Translations under genes and position numbers: made by a program
Notes under the pieces: generated by a model
Told to the model about the DNA's origin: nothing
The model's database searches: none
What the model saw: only the letters and a program-made list of their open reading frames with translations
Shown: positions 1 through 8,366 of the stretch, one piece after another
Position numbering within the stretch: position 1 is the first letter of the stretch
Layout: each line of letters begins with the position of its first letter
NCBI GenBank assembly: GCA_012517875.1
Contig: JAAYUB010000134.1
Location: forward strand, 20,097-84,096
Reading direction: 5' to 3'
Length of the DNA stretch: 64,000 bases
Source of the DNA: Acidobacteriota bacterium
GTDB lineage: Bacteria > Acidobacteriota > JAAYUB01

Positions 1-1000
1 GCCCGTGGGTGACATACTTGTAAAAGGCGTGCGAATTGATTTTGGGCGTGTCCACGTGCCGGCCGAACTTGAAATTGTGCGTGGGCAGCAGGTCGTATTC
101 GTCCATGATCTCGACGAGGTGGGCGGTGCCGATCTGGCGCATTCGGCACTGCTGGTCGTCCAGGGCGATGATCTCCTTATGGAGCTTCAGGCCGGTGTGC
201 TGGAGCTTGTCCAGGTCGGCGGGATCGTTGGACTTGCCCGACAGGCCCGAATACTTGACCACAACCGCCTTGATCTTCTTGTCGCGGAACACCGTGCCGA
301 TGCCTCCGCGGCCGGCCTGCTTGAGCCGCGCCACCTTGCGGCGCCGGTCATAGAAGGAAAAGTTCAGGCACCCGATCAGGGCGTGCTCGGCGCCGCGGCC
401 GGCGCTGACCGAGGAGATGTGCATCTTCTCCAGCTCGTTGTCGGCGAACATCTCCACCATCTGCTCGGCCAGAATGTGGCTGTCCACCGCTTCACCGGGG
501 GCCTCGAAGATCTGAACCAGCCCCTGGTTGCCGTCGATATACACGATGACGTCGCGCTCGGCCTTGCCCTGGATTTCGATTGCGTCGAAGCCGGAGAACT
601 TCAGGTAGGGGCCGAAGTAGCCGCCCACGTTACTGTCGATGGGGATGTCGGTAAGTGGCGAGATGGACACCACCAGCGATTTTCCCGAACCCGGGTAGTT
701 GGTATTGCCGCAGATCGGCCCCATGCCGATGTTGATCTCGTTCTCGGGGTCGTTCCAGCGCGTGGTGTCGGAGATGGCGTCCCAAAGCAGTTTCAGGCCG
801 AAACCCTTGCCCCCGGTGAACTTCTGTTTCATTTCCTCGGAAACCGGTTTTTCCCGGATCTCGTGCGACGAGACGTTCACATACAGTGTGCGCATGTTAT
901 AGCCGCGCACCACCGGCCGGAGCTTGTAGCGGAATTCCTTGAGCAGAACGTGCCGGGCCTTCAGGGCGTCGACGTCGGTGTGGATCTTGGTGTTGTTCAT
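1..1000 (-). CDS. Tungsten-containing aldehyde:ferredoxin oxidoreductase, N-terminal part (runs off window)
   Basis: The first 333 residues are visible; the gene continues past the left edge. Family role: oxidation of aldehydes to carboxylic acids with reduction of ferredoxin, using a tungsten bis-pterin cofactor and one 4Fe-4S cluster, in the cytoplasm. Seen here: the N-terminal AOR domain with FTGGKGFGLK near residue 63, the stretch GPICGNTNYPGSGKS, then SPLTDIPIDSNVGGYFGPYLK and later GTAHLVEIMDEYDLLPTHNF, all typical of AOR. The cluster-binding cysteines should lie beyond the edge, so activity cannot be judged. The ATG follows the ferredoxin stop codon by 5 bases, indicating one operon. 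About 25 residues precede the usual AOR start, which is slightly long for the family. Confidence 0.93.
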   Translation of the reverse strand, partial: MNNTKIHTDVDALKARHVLLKEFRYKLRPVVRGYNMRTLYVNVSSHEIREKPVSEEMKQKFTGGKGFGLKLLWDAISDTTRWNDPENEINIGMGPICGNTNYPGSGKSLVVSISPLTDIPIDSNVGGYFGPYLKFSGFDAIEIQGKAERDVIVYIDGNQGLVQIFEAPGEAVDSHILAEQMVEMFADNELEKMHISSVSAGRGAEHALIGCLNFSFYDRRRKVARLKQAGRGGIGTVFRDKKIKAVVVKYSGLSGKSNDPADLDKLQHTGLKLHKEIIALDDQQCRMRQIGTAHLVEIMDEYDLLPTHNFKFGRHVDTPKINSHAFYKYVTHG

Positions 1001-1005
1001 GTTCG

Positions 1006-1398
1006 CTACTCCTCGGTCACGATCTCGATCGCCTGGGTGGGGCAGCCCTTGACGCAGACGCCGCAAGCCACGCACTTGAAGGGATTCAACACGCCGTCAC
1101 ACCGCCGCATGGCGTCGATGGGACAGACGGCCACGCAGGCGAAACAGCTGATGCACAGTTTCTTGTTGATCATCACCACGCCCTGCTTGTTGACGGTGAT
1201 GGCCTGGGTGGGACACTCGTCGACGCACTTGCGGTACTGCTGGTCGCAGACCACCAGATGGAACCCCCCGTCGGGCTTCTCGATGACCTGGATGGCCGAT
1301 TTGGCGGGGTTGTCCTCTTTGAAGAACGCCATGGAACAGGCCGTCATGCACTGGTTGCAGCCGATGCATTTCTCGTCATAGGTTTTGAGATACTTCAT
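1006..1398 (-). CDS. Ferredoxin-type protein with four [4Fe-4S] motifs, electron partner of the AOR
   Basis: A 130-residue polyferredoxin of the HycB/CooF/AOR-associated type. Four cysteine groups are visible: CIGCNQCMTAC (residues 12-22), a CxxxxxxCxxxCP group near 52-63, CISCFACVAVCP in the middle and CVACGVCVKGCP near the C-terminus, enough for four clusters. No signal peptide, so it should act in the cytoplasm as acceptor for electrons released by the aldehyde oxidoreductase encoded immediately downstream. A GGAGG-like site sits upstream of the ATG and a TTGACT-17-TAATAT promoter lies about 33 bases before the start. Substrate and final electron acceptor are not shown by the sequence. Confidence 0.9.
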   Translation of the reverse strand: MKYLKTYDEKCIGCNQCMTACSMAFFKEDNPAKSAIQVIEKPDGGFHLVVCDQQYRKCVDECPTQAITVNKQGVVMINKKLCISCFACVAVCPIDAMRRCDGVLNPFKCVACGVCVKGCPTQAIEIVTEE

Positions 1399-1430
1399 GG
1401 GGGCAGGACCTCCATTTATAGTGGCACTTC

Positions 1431-1459
1431 ATATTATCGGCCACGGTGTAATAAGTCAA
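1431..1459 (-). promoter_or_regulatory. Sigma70-type promoter of the ferredoxin-AOR operon
   Basis: On the minus strand TTGACT (1454-1459) and TAATAT (1431-1436) are separated by exactly 17 bases, and a ribosome site GGAGG follows before the ATG at 1398. Confidence 0.6.
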
Positions 1460-1485
1460 CCGGATTTCCGCTTCGTTTCGGCCTC

Positions 1486-1515
1486 TTGCGCCCGCACTCG
1501 GCCGGCGGTTATAAT
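1486..1515 (+). promoter_or_regulatory. Sigma70-type promoter of the ThiS/MoaD-like gene
   Basis: A perfect TATAAT (1510-1515) with TTGCGC 18 bases upstream. The predicted start of transcription near 1522 lies just ahead of the GAGAGG ribosome site of the gene at 1546. Confidence 0.5.
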
Positions 1516-1545
1516 CACCGGGACAGGATGCGTGAGAGGTGCGGC

Positions 1546-1749
1546 ATGCGGCTCATCATCAACAACCGGGAAACCGATCTGACGGGCAGCCAGCTCACCG
1601 TCCGCCAGATGCTGCAGCAGATGAAGTACACCTTCCCGATGATTTTCGTTCGGGTCAACGGTGATGTGATCCGGAAAGACCAGTATGACTCGTTCGTGAT
1701 TCGGGACGGAGACCGCGTGGACGCCATCCACCTGATGGGCGGAGGATAA
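1546..1749 (+). CDS. ThiS/MoaD-family sulfur-carrier protein
   Basis: A 67-residue beta-grasp protein starting MRLIINNRE and ending HLMGGG, with the motif VRVNGDVIRKDQYDSF and RDGDRVDAIH. Family role: the C-terminal glycine pair is adenylated and converted to a thiocarboxylate that donates sulfur, either to thiazole synthesis (ThiS) or to molybdopterin (MoaD). The sequence alone looks closer to ThiS, but it stands divergently next to a tungstopterin enzyme operon, where MoaD-like proteins are common. No ThiF/MoeB or ThiG is nearby. I chose the ATG at 1546 because GAGAGGT lies 6-12 bases upstream; an in-frame ATG at 1528 would add six residues but has no ribosome site. Confidence 0.75.
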   Translation: MRLIINNRETDLTGSQLTVRQMLQQMKYTFPMIFVRVNGDVIRKDQYDSFVIRDGDRVDAIHLMGGG

Positions 1750-1804
1750 GGCGGTTGCCCGGGACACCCGGTCTTCCGGCCGCCCCCGCGCGTGTCGCAG
1801 CGTT

Positions 1805-3619
1805 TCAGGGCCGGTCGCCCGTCGCGGGTGGGAACCGGACAGGCAGGCCGTTCCGTTCCAGGCACTCCCAGACATCGATGACGGAGATGCCGGCCGCCAG
1901 CACCTGGCGCAGGCAATCTTCGGGAATCTTGCCGGTCAGGTGTTGCCGGACGGCGTCCCGCAGCGCGCCCGGGGGCGCCAGACCCAGGTTGTGGCCGAGG
2001 CGTTCCATCTTCTCGTCGTCCAGACCTTGGCTGATGGCGGCTGCCAGGTGGTCGGTTGACAGGCCGGCCTGGATCCAGAATCGGATCAGATGGTCGGCGC
2101 GGTCCACCGCGTTCGGCTCCGGCCGGGAGCGGAAGTCCTGCGGCTGGCAGGGCGTGAGGCGGTGCGTGGCCGCGGCGGCCCGGACCGTTTCCGGACAATC
2201 GGGCAGGTCGGTGACGGCGTCGTAGAACTGCAAGGCCCGGTCACGCTCGCCGGCGACATCCCACAGCTGCCCCGCCAGGAGCAGGCCGTCGGCCCAGGCG
2301 GCGGCGGGCAGCATCGCGCGGAGTGACTCCGGGCGGTCGGCGAAGTCCCGGACCGCAGCCCGCGCGTCCGCCGGCCGGTCGGCGCCGGCCAGAACCCGGG
2401 CCAGCATGAGCCGCCCCAGGGGCGACAGATCGGTGCGCGACTCCAACATCCGCACGCCATCGGCGTAGAGACCGGGGGCCAGAATCTCGTCCCGGAAGTT
2501 TCCCCAGACCGAGAACTCGCTCACGGGGACTTGCTGCAGGCTCGCCGCCCACCGGGTCCACAGCTCCGCCAGCGGGGCGCCGAAGCAGGCGGGGAAATCC
2601 TTGTCGAGGCCCTGGCCGCGATGCCAGAATTCCAGATACTTGGCCCAGCCGACCTGATCCACCAGAAACGCCGTGAAGGAGCAGACCAGGTCGAACACCC
2701 ACGGGTTGTTCCGGTAGCAGTCGATCCGCTCCAGTTCGGCCAGAGTCGGTAGTTCCCGGCTCTGGACGATCCGTGCGGCCGGCTGATGCCACCGCTCCGG
2801 CTGCTCCCGCCGGTTGAGGTATTCGGTGAGGCCTTCGGTGATCAGAAACGACGGGTAGTTGCGCCGATTGATCCGCCAGACCAGCAGATGCATGAACTCG
2901 TGGCGCAGGCGGGCCTCCGGCCACCCGTGGATGACCTGCTCCTGGAGCAGGATGAACGTGTGGGGGGCGTCGGGTTGCAGACGACGGAACAGCGTCTCGT
3001 CGGGATAATAGTAGAAGTGGATCCGGGGATCCTCCGGCAGCTTGTGCTCCCGGCAGAAGGATTGAACGAGGGCCGTGTAGTCCCGCTGGAGTCGATCCAC
3101 CACCGGTTCGAGGTCGGCCTGTTCCGGATAATGGAATACGATCTGGGAGGTCGGCCGTGTCCGCCAGCCGGCGAGTTCCTTCTCCAGCGAGATCTTGGCG
3201 AACAGTTCCTCGATCTGACGCAATTGCGCCGCGGGGAGCCGCGGCAGCCGGCGTGCCTGGGCGAACCAGCGCAGCGCGGCCTGGTAGTTGCCGAACTGGT
3301 AGTCGATCAAACCCAGCATGGTGAACGTCCGGGCCATGACCGGCGCGCTGACGGCGCCCTGGAGGGCTTTGTTGAGGACCGTGTACGCCTGCATGTAGTC
3401 GCGCTTTTCGAACAGAACCATGCCCAGCGCGTAGTACGACGCGGGGCCCGGCTCCCGTTCCGCCCACTGCGCGGCCAGCGTCTCCGCCTCCGCCAACCGG
3501 TGTTCCCGGATCAGCCGGTTGATCTGGTCCCCGGACTCGTTTCCCGCTTCCGCCGGTTGGGCCATGCCGGCGGTGGCGAGAACCGCCACCAGCACTCCGA
3601 TCACGACCAGTCGCACCAT
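1805..3619 (-). CDS. Secreted TPR protein with peptidase-MA-like (HExxH) metalloprotease domain
   Basis: 604 residues. A signal peptide (MVRLVVIGVLVAVLATAGMAQ) is followed by TPR-like helices (about 30-150), then a gluzincin-like domain with HEFMH at residues 240-244 and a downstream EGLTEY (Glu about 262) as the probable third zinc ligand. This arrangement matches the peptidase MA-like family. The C-terminal part is helical and alanine-rich. The substrate is unknown; the protein should act in the periplasm or outside. The ATG at 3619 is preceded by GGAGGTGCC; an upstream in-frame extension lacks a signal peptide and was not used. The gene is transcribed away from the radical SAM gene at 3794. 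Confidence 0.75.
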   Translation of the reverse strand: MVRLVVIGVLVAVLATAGMAQPAEAGNESGDQINRLIREHRLAEAETLAAQWAEREPGPASYYALGMVLFEKRDYMQAYTVLNKALQGAVSAPVMARTFTMLGLIDYQFGNYQAALRWFAQARRLPRLPAAQLRQIEELFAKISLEKELAGWRTRPTSQIVFHYPEQADLEPVVDRLQRDYTALVQSFCREHKLPEDPRIHFYYYPDETLFRRLQPDAPHTFILLQEQVIHGWPEARLRHEFMHLLVWRINRRNYPSFLITEGLTEYLNRREQPERWHQPAARIVQSRELPTLAELERIDCYRNNPWVFDLVCSFTAFLVDQVGWAKYLEFWHRGQGLDKDFPACFGAPLAELWTRWAASLQQVPVSEFSVWGNFRDEILAPGLYADGVRMLESRTDLSPLGRLMLARVLAGADRPADARAAVRDFADRPESLRAMLPAAAWADGLLLAGQLWDVAGERDRALQFYDAVTDLPDCPETVRAAAATHRLTPCQPQDFRSRPEPNAVDRADHLIRFWIQAGLSTDHLAAAISQGLDDEKMERLGHNLGLAPPGALRDAVRQHLTGKIPEDCLRQVLAAGISVIDVWECLERNGLPVRFPPATGDRP

Positions 3620-3648
3620 GCGGCACCTCCATGATCTGAAAAAGAGGC

Positions 3649-3657
3649 AGTATAGCA
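3649..3657 (-). promoter_or_regulatory. Extended -10 promoter for the TPR/peptidase-MA gene
   Basis: On the minus strand the sequence reads TGC-TATACT, an extended -10 element, about 30 bases before the ATG at 3619. No good -35 hexamer is visible, which is usual for this type. Confidence 0.35.
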
Positions 3658-3723
3658 CAGGCTCGTCGGCAGCGGACGGGAGAGTTCGCGCGGGCCGACG
3701 CCGACGCCAGACATCACTTGACA

Positions 3724-3752
3724 TTGATTTGTCGAAGTTGTTCCGCTAAAAT
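3724..3752 (+). promoter_or_regulatory. Candidate promoter of the radical SAM/SPASM gene
   Basis: TTGATT (3724-3729) and TAAAAT (3747-3752) are 17 bases apart, in an AT-richer stretch 42 bases before the ATG at 3794. A better-looking TTGACA at 3718 has the wrong spacing to this -10. Confidence 0.4.
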
Positions 3753-3793
3753 GGCGCCGAAAAATTTTTCGGTTCTCGCTGCGAGCATCCACC

Positions 3794-5254
3794 ATGAGCG
3801 ACACGAATCACGAGATCCTGAAGACCCAACAGAACGAGATCGAGAAATTCCTGCTCGATCCGCGGGTCCAGCGCGTGGCCGGCTTCTTGAGCCGCGGAGA
3901 CGGCGATCGACGGACGCTGTTCGAGCGGATAATGTATTCATACGACAACGCATCGGCGCCCCGGTCCGACCGGCTGCTGTTCTATCCCCTGCACATGGTG
4001 TTCGAGCACTTCATCCGGACCCGCGGCGCCAACGCCGATATGGTGAAGTTCAAGCTGTTCCACCACCGGCCCACACTGCGGGCGCTGGTGAACACGTTTC
4101 GCAGCATCCATGCCTATGGTCTGACCGTGCCGCAGAAATTCCAGATGCCCCTGATGATCGTCTGGAACTTCACCCAGGCCTGTAATCTGAAGTGCGTCCA
4201 TTGCTATCAGGATGCCTGCAGCCGGCCGCTCCCCGACGAGCTGGATCTGGAGCAGAAGTTGAAGGTCGTGGACGAAATGGGCCGGGCGTACGTCCCCTTC
4301 CTGGCGCTGGCCGGCGGCGAGCCGCTCATGGGCCGGTACTTCTGGGAGGTGCTCGAGCGGTGCCGGCAATGGGGAATCCACGTCACCATCGCTTCCAACG
4401 GCACGATGCTGACTCCGGACGTGACCGCCCGGCTGGTGCAACACGGCGTCAAGTATGTCGAGGTCAGCCTGGACTCGGTGGATCCGGACAAACACGACGC
4501 GTTCCGCGGCATTCCCGGCGCCTGGCGCCGCGCCGTGAACGGGATCGAAAACGGGGCGCGCACACCGGGGCTGCGCGTCGGGATGGCCACCTGCATCTCC
4601 CGCATGAATGTCGAGGAAACGGACCAGATCATCCAGCTGGCCATCGATAAAGGTTGCTCCACCTTCGTCCATTTCAACTACATTCCGGTGGGCCGGGGAA
4701 CGCGGAACGACATCCAGGACCTGGACCCGGTCCAGCGCGAGCAGGTGCTCCGGATACTGGAGCGACGGCTGCAGCAGAAGGAGATCAGCATCATGAGCAC
4801 GGCGCCGCAGTTCGGCCGAGCCTGCTTCATGTACGCCGACACGGAGAGCCGCATGGCGCTCGGCCACGCCGGTTCGGGCCCCGGGGCCAAGACCCGCGTC
4901 CTGGCCAAATACATCGGCGGCTGCGGCGCGGCCCGGTGCTACTGTTCCCTGCAGCCCAACGGTGACGTCACGCCGTGCGTCTATATCCCCCACCGTGTGG
5001 TGGGCAACGTTCGGCACCAGAGCCTCCGTGAGATCTGGCAGACCAACGTCTACTTTGAGAAACTGACGGATCGGGAACTCCTGGGCGACCACTGCGGCGT
5101 ATGCGACTACCGCCCCGTGTGCGGCGGCTGCCGCGCCCGCGCGGATGCCTACACGGGCGATATTCTGGCCGGCGATCCGGGCTGCATGCTCAACACCGAA
5201 TTGTGGGAGCGGCTGACCGCGGCGACACCCGAAATCGCATCCGCGGACCGGTGA
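3794..5254 (+). CDS. Radical SAM protein with C-terminal SPASM domain
   Basis: 486 residues. An N-terminal helical extension (1-115) precedes the radical SAM core with the 4Fe-4S motif CNLKCVHC (Cys130, 134, 137) and GGEPLM. The C-terminal SPASM region is cysteine-rich: CGAARCYC, later CGVCDYRPVCGGCRA and a final Cys near GDPGC, enough for auxiliary clusters. SPASM enzymes usually modify ribosomal peptides or build haem d1/haem b; the general shape recalls the NirJ/AhbD group, but no haem genes and no candidate precursor peptide are visible nearby. The next gene on the same strand is a sugar-nucleotide-transferase-like gene 97 bases downstream. Substrate unknown. Confidence 0.85.
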   Translation: MSDTNHEILKTQQNEIEKFLLDPRVQRVAGFLSRGDGDRRTLFERIMYSYDNASAPRSDRLLFYPLHMVFEHFIRTRGANADMVKFKLFHHRPTLRALVNTFRSIHAYGLTVPQKFQMPLMIVWNFTQACNLKCVHCYQDACSRPLPDELDLEQKLKVVDEMGRAYVPFLALAGGEPLMGRYFWEVLERCRQWGIHVTIASNGTMLTPDVTARLVQHGVKYVEVSLDSVDPDKHDAFRGIPGAWRRAVNGIENGARTPGLRVGMATCISRMNVEETDQIIQLAIDKGCSTFVHFNYIPVGRGTRNDIQDLDPVQREQVLRILERRLQQKEISIMSTAPQFGRACFMYADTESRMALGHAGSGPGAKTRVLAKYIGGCGAARCYCSLQPNGDVTPCVYIPHRVVGNVRHQSLREIWQTNVYFEKLTDRELLGDHCGVCDYRPVCGGCRARADAYTGDILAGDPGCMLNTELWERLTAATPEIASADR

Positions 5255-5351
5255 TCCGCCGGGCGGTCGCGGGGTGGTGTCCGCCGCCTGATGATCCGGA
5301 CCGGCAGGCGTCGATGGCGGCGGCACCGTTGGCGGGGAGACAGCCTCCAAC

Positions 5352-6401
5352 ATGATCGCAGCGGCGATGATTCTTGCGGCCGGCTACGCCACGCGGCTGC
5401 GCCCCCTCAGCGACGAGATCCCCAAGGCCTGTCTGCCGGTGCTCGGCCGGCCGCTGGTTCATCACCTGTTCGATTGGCTGGGCCGGTGGGGTGTACAGGA
5501 TGTGGCCGTCAACCTCCATCACCTGCCCGACGCGGTGCGTCGGGCGGTGACCGCCTACGACGGCCGCCCCTTCAGGTTCCGTTTCTCCGAGGAGCAGGGG
5601 CCGATCCTGCTCACTGCCGGCGCGCTGGCGCCGCTGCGCGGCTGTTTCACCGGCGGTGGCACGTTCCTGCTGGTCAACGCGAAAATCATCACCACGATCG
5701 ACTTGGCCCCGGCGCTAGCCGCCCACCGGGCCGCCGGCAGCCTGGCCACGATGATCCTGACACCGAACCGGCGGCGCGATCCGTTCACCCACGTGCGGCT
5801 GGACGCTGATGGCTGCATCGGCGGCTACGTGCCGTTCGCCGAGGCGGACGGGCGGGTGGACCCGCTTCTGGCGTTCACCGGCATCCATCTGCTGGAGCCG
5901 CGGGTGCTGGATTTCATCCCCGACGGCCAGCCCTTCGACACCATCCGGCACCTTTACCCCGCACTGGCGGCGGCCGGCCACCCGGTGCGCGGATTTGTCG
6001 CGGACGGCGACTGGCTGGAATTCTCCACCCCCGGCCGGTACCTGCGCAACAGCCTGGAACTGCTGCGGGCGGGAGGGCTGGACAATTGGACCACCTGGAA
6101 CGTGATGCTCGATCCGGCCGCCAGGGTGCGCGAGGCCGTGTTCGGCGAACACGTGATCGTGGACGCCGGCGCCGCGGTGGCGCGCAGCCTGCTGCTGGGC
6201 CGCAACTCGGTGAGTGCCGGGGCGACAGTGGAGGACTGCATCGTGGCGCCGGGCGTGGACGTGCCGCCGGGCGCATGGCGCCGCGCGCTGCTGGCCTACG
6301 GAACCGGTCGACCGGCGGGGCCGACAATGGAGCTGATGGCGCATCCGCTCGATGCGGCGGCTGATCCGGGTACCGGAGCCGACGGGCCGGCCGGGGGATG
6401 A
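5352..6401 (+). CDS. Nucleotidyltransferase (NDP-sugar pyrophosphorylase family) with altered metal-site residues
   Basis: 349 residues: an N-terminal nucleotidyltransferase fold starting MIAAAMILAAGYATRLRPLS with IPKACLPVLGRPL, and a short left-handed beta-helix-like tail (about 245-310, VREAVFGEHVIVDAGAAV). Enzymes of this family make NDP-sugars from NTP and sugar 1-phosphate. Two usual features differ. The metal-binding Asp of the common VNGD motif is replaced (VNAKIITTIDL, Lys111), and the late aspartate in W-x-D-x-G-T-P is Glu-Phe-Ser (WLEFSTPGRYL). The glycine-rich loop is GYATRL rather than GxGTRL. It could be a variant enzyme or a regulatory/sugar-binding homologue. It follows the radical SAM gene on the same strand. 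Confidence 0.75.
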   Translation: MIAAAMILAAGYATRLRPLSDEIPKACLPVLGRPLVHHLFDWLGRWGVQDVAVNLHHLPDAVRRAVTAYDGRPFRFRFSEEQGPILLTAGALAPLRGCFTGGGTFLLVNAKIITTIDLAPALAAHRAAGSLATMILTPNRRRDPFTHVRLDADGCIGGYVPFAEADGRVDPLLAFTGIHLLEPRVLDFIPDGQPFDTIRHLYPALAAAGHPVRGFVADGDWLEFSTPGRYLRNSLELLRAGGLDNWTTWNVMLDPAARVREAVFGEHVIVDAGAAVARSLLLGRNSVSAGATVEDCIVAPGVDVPPGAWRRALLAYGTGRPAGPTMELMAHPLDAAADPGTGADGPAGG

Positions 6402-6465
6402 GTGGATCCGCTGCCGGTGCTGGAACAACTTGTCTTGGGAGGTTGAGGCTGCTGTGAGAGGCCGC

Positions 6466-7527
6466 ATGTCGTGGATGCTCGTTATCGGGCTGCTGGTGCT
6501 GACCGCCGGGGCGTCTGGCCAGGTGGTTCGCGTCAAGATGAAGAATGGGGACGTTTTGTCCGGCACCCTCGTGGCGCTGGACGTCTCGCAGGCGGTGCTC
6601 CGGACCGACTACGCGCCGTTGCTGGGCCTGCCGCTGGAACGAGTGGCCGAGGTGACGAGCAGCGCCGCCGTCCGGCTGTGGCTCGACGACGACACCACGC
6701 TGCGGACCACGCTGACGGGCTGGGCGGACGGCGTGTTCCGTCTGACCAGCGGCGATCGGACGTTCAACCTCGCCTCGGCCCGGGTCCGGGGCATCGAGCT
6801 GGAGCCGGAGGCGGCTGAACCGGCGACGGATCTCCGCGCGATCGCGGCCCGGGTGGACGGGCTGGACGAAGTCCGGCCGAAACGCTGGAGCGGCGCGGTC
6901 AATTTCGGCTACACCCTGGCGCGGGGCAACGCGTCGTCCGACGATCTGTACCTGCGGACCTCCGCACGCTACGCGCGGCAGCGCGACACGTTTTCCGCCA
7001 GCGCCCATACGCTTTACGGCGTGCTGGCCGACACCACGTCGCGCGATGAGGTGTATGGCTCGTTCCGGTACGACTACAAGCTGCCGAAGCGGTATTTCGT
7101 GTTCGGCTCGGTGAGCGGGGAGTACGATGAGGTGGAGGGGATCGACCTGCGCCACACATGGAACGCGGGCGTCGGCTACAGCCTGGTCACCCGGCCGGCG
7201 CTGAGCCTGGACGTGGGCACCGGCATTGGCTTTCTCCAGGAGATCTATCCCAGCCTGTCCAACCGGAGCGACGGCAGTACCCTGCTTGAGGGACATCTGA
7301 ACTGGAAGCTGAATGACCGGGTCGCGTTCACCCAGAACCTGCTGGTCATTCCATACCTGACCGGCGACTCGCGGTACCGGACAGTCCTGGACGCCACGCT
7401 GAACCTGACCGTGAATCGCATGTTCAAATTCAACATCGGCATGCTCAACCGGTACGATTCACGGCCGCTCCCCGACGTGGAGCACAACGATTTCACCATG
7501 TTCACGGGAGTCGGCTGGATCTTCTGA
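6466..7527 (+). CDS. DUF481 family outer-membrane beta-barrel protein
   Basis: 353 residues with a signal peptide (MSWMLVIGLLVLTAGASGQ), an N-terminal beta domain (KMKNGDVLSGTLVALD, repeated as a second similar unit LWLDDDTTLRTTLTGW), and a C-terminal barrel typical of DUF481/YdiY: WSGAVNFGYTLARGN, SSDDLYLRTSARYARQRD and a terminal aromatic strand ending TGVGWIF. It should sit in the outer membrane; the function of the family is unknown. The ATG at 6466 has TGAGAGG upstream; a GTG at 6454 is an alternative adding four residues. Downstream, 77 bases away, comes a glycerophosphodiesterase on the same strand. Confidence 0.85.
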   Translation: MSWMLVIGLLVLTAGASGQVVRVKMKNGDVLSGTLVALDVSQAVLRTDYAPLLGLPLERVAEVTSSAAVRLWLDDDTTLRTTLTGWADGVFRLTSGDRTFNLASARVRGIELEPEAAEPATDLRAIAARVDGLDEVRPKRWSGAVNFGYTLARGNASSDDLYLRTSARYARQRDTFSASAHTLYGVLADTTSRDEVYGSFRYDYKLPKRYFVFGSVSGEYDEVEGIDLRHTWNAGVGYSLVTRPALSLDVGTGIGFLQEIYPSLSNRSDGSTLLEGHLNWKLNDRVAFTQNLLVIPYLTGDSRYRTVLDATLNLTVNRMFKFNIGMLNRYDSRPLPDVEHNDFTMFTGVGWIF

Positions 7528-7604
7528 CGGCGGGCGGGTGCACCGCGGGCCGCGGTCCGGACCGGGTCCGGCCGTAACACCGCGCCGTCGGGCGGAGGGA
7601 ACGG

Positions 7605-8366
7605 ATGACGCAGCCACCGCCGCTGTTCCGGCGCCAGCCGGATACGTCACCGCTGATCGGCGCCCACCGGGGCGCCCACGACGGCGGGCGCCCCGAGAAC
7701 ACGCCGGCGGCCTTCCGGCGGGCCATCGAGCTGGGGTGTGACCTCGTGGAGCTCGACGTCCGCCGCACCGCGGACGGCGAGCTCCTCGTGTTCCATGACG
7801 CCGCCATCGGCGGTCGGGCGGTCGCGGCGGTGACCGCGGCCGAAGCCCGCGGCGCGGCGGCGCGCCAGGGCATCGACATCCCGACGCTGGACGAGGCGCT
7901 GGGCATCTGTGCCGGCCGGATCCTGGTGGACATCGAGATCAAGGACCCGGTCGCAGCCGCCGCCGCCGCCGCGACGGCTGCCCGGCTGCTGCCGCCGGAC
8001 TCCTTCCTGCTCTCCTCGTTTTCCCGTCGGGCGCTGCGGATCGTGCGGCGGATGTTTCCCGCGCTGCCGCGCGGCTGGATCGTGGGACGCGCGGTCCCAG
8101 GCGGATGGCGGACGCTGGCGGGGCTGACGGCCGGACCGCTGGCCGGGCTGTTTGGCCGTCCGGCGTGCCTGATCGTCAACCACCGCCTGGTCGTTGCCGG
8201 CACGGCCGGGGGAGGGGGCGCCCCGTCGTTGCCCTGGCTGGCCTGGACGGTCAACGATCCGGCCGAAGCCGGCCGTCTGGCCGATCTCGGCGCCTGGGCG
8301 CTCATCACCGACGTCCCGGACGCTCTGCTGGCGTGGCGCCGGGAGCGCCGGGGGGCGGACCGCTAA
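7605..8366 (+). CDS. Glycerophosphodiester phosphodiesterase family protein
   Basis: 253 residues of the GDPD TIM-barrel family, which hydrolyses glycerophosphodiesters to glycerol 3-phosphate and an alcohol. Seen: GAHRGAHDGGRPENT (HRG and ENT motifs), LVELDVRRTADGELLVFHD (metal-binding Glu/Asp and His-Asp), VDIEIK and the closing PWLAWTVND. All expected catalytic residues are present. No signal peptide, so probably cytoplasmic. A GGAGG site precedes the ATG. The stop codon overlaps the end of the convergent gene by 4 bases. Confidence 0.88.
   Translation: MTQPPPLFRRQPDTSPLIGAHRGAHDGGRPENTPAAFRRAIELGCDLVELDVRRTADGELLVFHDAAIGGRAVAAVTAAEARGAAARQGIDIPTLDEALGICAGRILVDIEIKDPVAAAAAAATAARLLPPDSFLLSSFSRRALRIVRRMFPALPRGWIVGRAVPGGWRTLAGLTAGPLAGLFGRPACLIVNHRLVVAGTAGGGGAPSLPWLAWTVNDPAEAGRLADLGAWALITDVPDALLAWRRERRGADR

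Noticed and set aside
3718..3723. A consensus TTGACA as the -35 of the radical SAM gene
   Set aside because: It lies 23 bases from the nearest good -10; the adjacent TTGATT gives the right 17-base spacing.
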